DNA of 64,000 nt from an uncultured Clostridia bacterium. Lineage in GTDB: Bacteria > Bacillota > Clostridia > Christensenellales > Borkfalkiaceae. The notes under the pieces were generated by a model. It made no database searches. It had not been told where the DNA came from and worked only from the letters and a program-made list of their open reading frames with translations. The stretch lies in NCBI GenBank assembly GCA_947627665.1, contig CANQWX010000001.1, positions 62,001 through 126,000 on the forward strand, in the 5' to 3' direction. A program made the position numbers and the translations under genes. Positions 63,751-64,000 of the stretch are shown here, piece by piece. Positions within the stretch are counted from its first letter, which is position 1. Every line of letters starts with the position of its first letter.

Positions 63751-64000
63751 TTATTCCTTTTTCTTGCGCGGACGGAAGAGGATGAACGCCGCCAGCACGC
63801 CCACCGCCACCACGCTCAGGACGATGATGAGGCTCATGCGCAGAGCGCCCGGGTCGCCCTCCTGTATCATGCGGGCGGGGACTTGCGCGGTATATTCCAC
63901 GCCGTCGCGGCGGAAGCGGACGAAGTAAAGCCCGTTGCCGCTGTCGTAGATCCGCACCTGCGTGCGCTCGGTGACGAGCAGGGAGGGACCGTTGTCCCCC
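63751..64000 (-). CDS. C-terminal part of a membrane-anchored protein (5' end beyond the window)
   Basis: The frame is open to the window edge, giving at least 82 residues: a beta-rich segment (LLVTERTQVRIYDSGNGLYF, then VEYTAQVPARMI), one membrane span (about 20 residues, SLIIVLSVVAVGVLAAFILF) and a basic RPRKKKE tail. This is the end of an extracytoplasmic protein fixed by a C-terminal span. I do not recognise the family. Confidence 0.7.
   Translation of the reverse strand, partial: GDNGPSLLVTERTQVRIYDSGNGLYFVRFRRDGVEYTAQVPARMIQEGDPGALRMSLIIVLSVVAVGVLAAFILFRPRKKKE

Overview
The window reads as a chromosomal segment of a moderately GC-rich member of the Bacillota, class Clostridia. The support is consensus sigma-A promoters with AGGAG-type ribosome binding sites, the gene order ftsK/spoIIIE-rimO-pgsA-cinA-recA, a Spo0A homologue, a LytTR/GHKL two-component pair, an archaeal-type ProRS and BspA-like LRR proteins. 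Christensenellales is a reasonable guess for the order, but the sequence alone does not prove it.

Layout. (1) 0.9-4.6 kb: a zinc-ribbon/LRR membrane protein preceded by a structured leader with a terminator, then a formate/nitrite-type channel, both on the minus strand. (2) 4.7-13.5 kb: a plus-strand operon with a GH3 beta-glucosidase, a GtrA-like membrane protein, a tyrosine phosphatase, a GT2, a ROK glucokinase, a LytTR regulator and a GHKL kinase. (3) 13.6-34.6 kb: a polysaccharide locus with a GH16 laminarinase-type lipoprotein, two large surface lipoproteins, two membrane-anchored GH3 enzymes whose domains are circularly permuted, a GH55-like beta-1,3-glucanase broken by a frameshift, a GH5 lipoprotein and a TetR-family regulator. 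Together they point to extracellular beta-glucan (probably beta-1,3) breakdown to glucose, phosphorylated inside by the ROK kinase. No sugar transporter is visible. (4) 35.6-48.9 kb: housekeeping genes aspS, spo0A (receiver domain lacking its phosphoacceptor Asp), ftsK/spoIIIE, rimO, pgsA, cinA, recA and nadE, then a GH1 at 49.3-50.7 kb. (5) 50.8-59.0 kb: a restriction/defence island with an XRE regulator diverging from an EcoRI-type adenine methylase plus DUF262-HNH nuclease pair, then a type III Mod/Res system. (6) 59.2-63.7 kb: tRNA-Pro with the unusual anticodon AGG, proS and asnS, then the 3' end of a membrane protein gene running off the window.

About a tenth of the window is a mosaic of short GC-rich, hairpin-forming repeat modules lying almost only between transcription units, in both orientations, sometimes duplicated in blocks of 227-300 bp. 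One short module has entered the mod coding sequence in frame. No transposase, integrase or CRISPR array is visible.

Strongest leads: the Spo0A with Ser in place of Asp56; the methylase/DUF262-HNH pair with a palindrome over its promoter; tRNA-Pro(AGG) at the end of a long repeat-filled transcript; the LRR-gene leader RNA; the hairpin-module repeat family with compensating stem changes; and the pair of permuted, doubly membrane-anchored GH3 enzymes.
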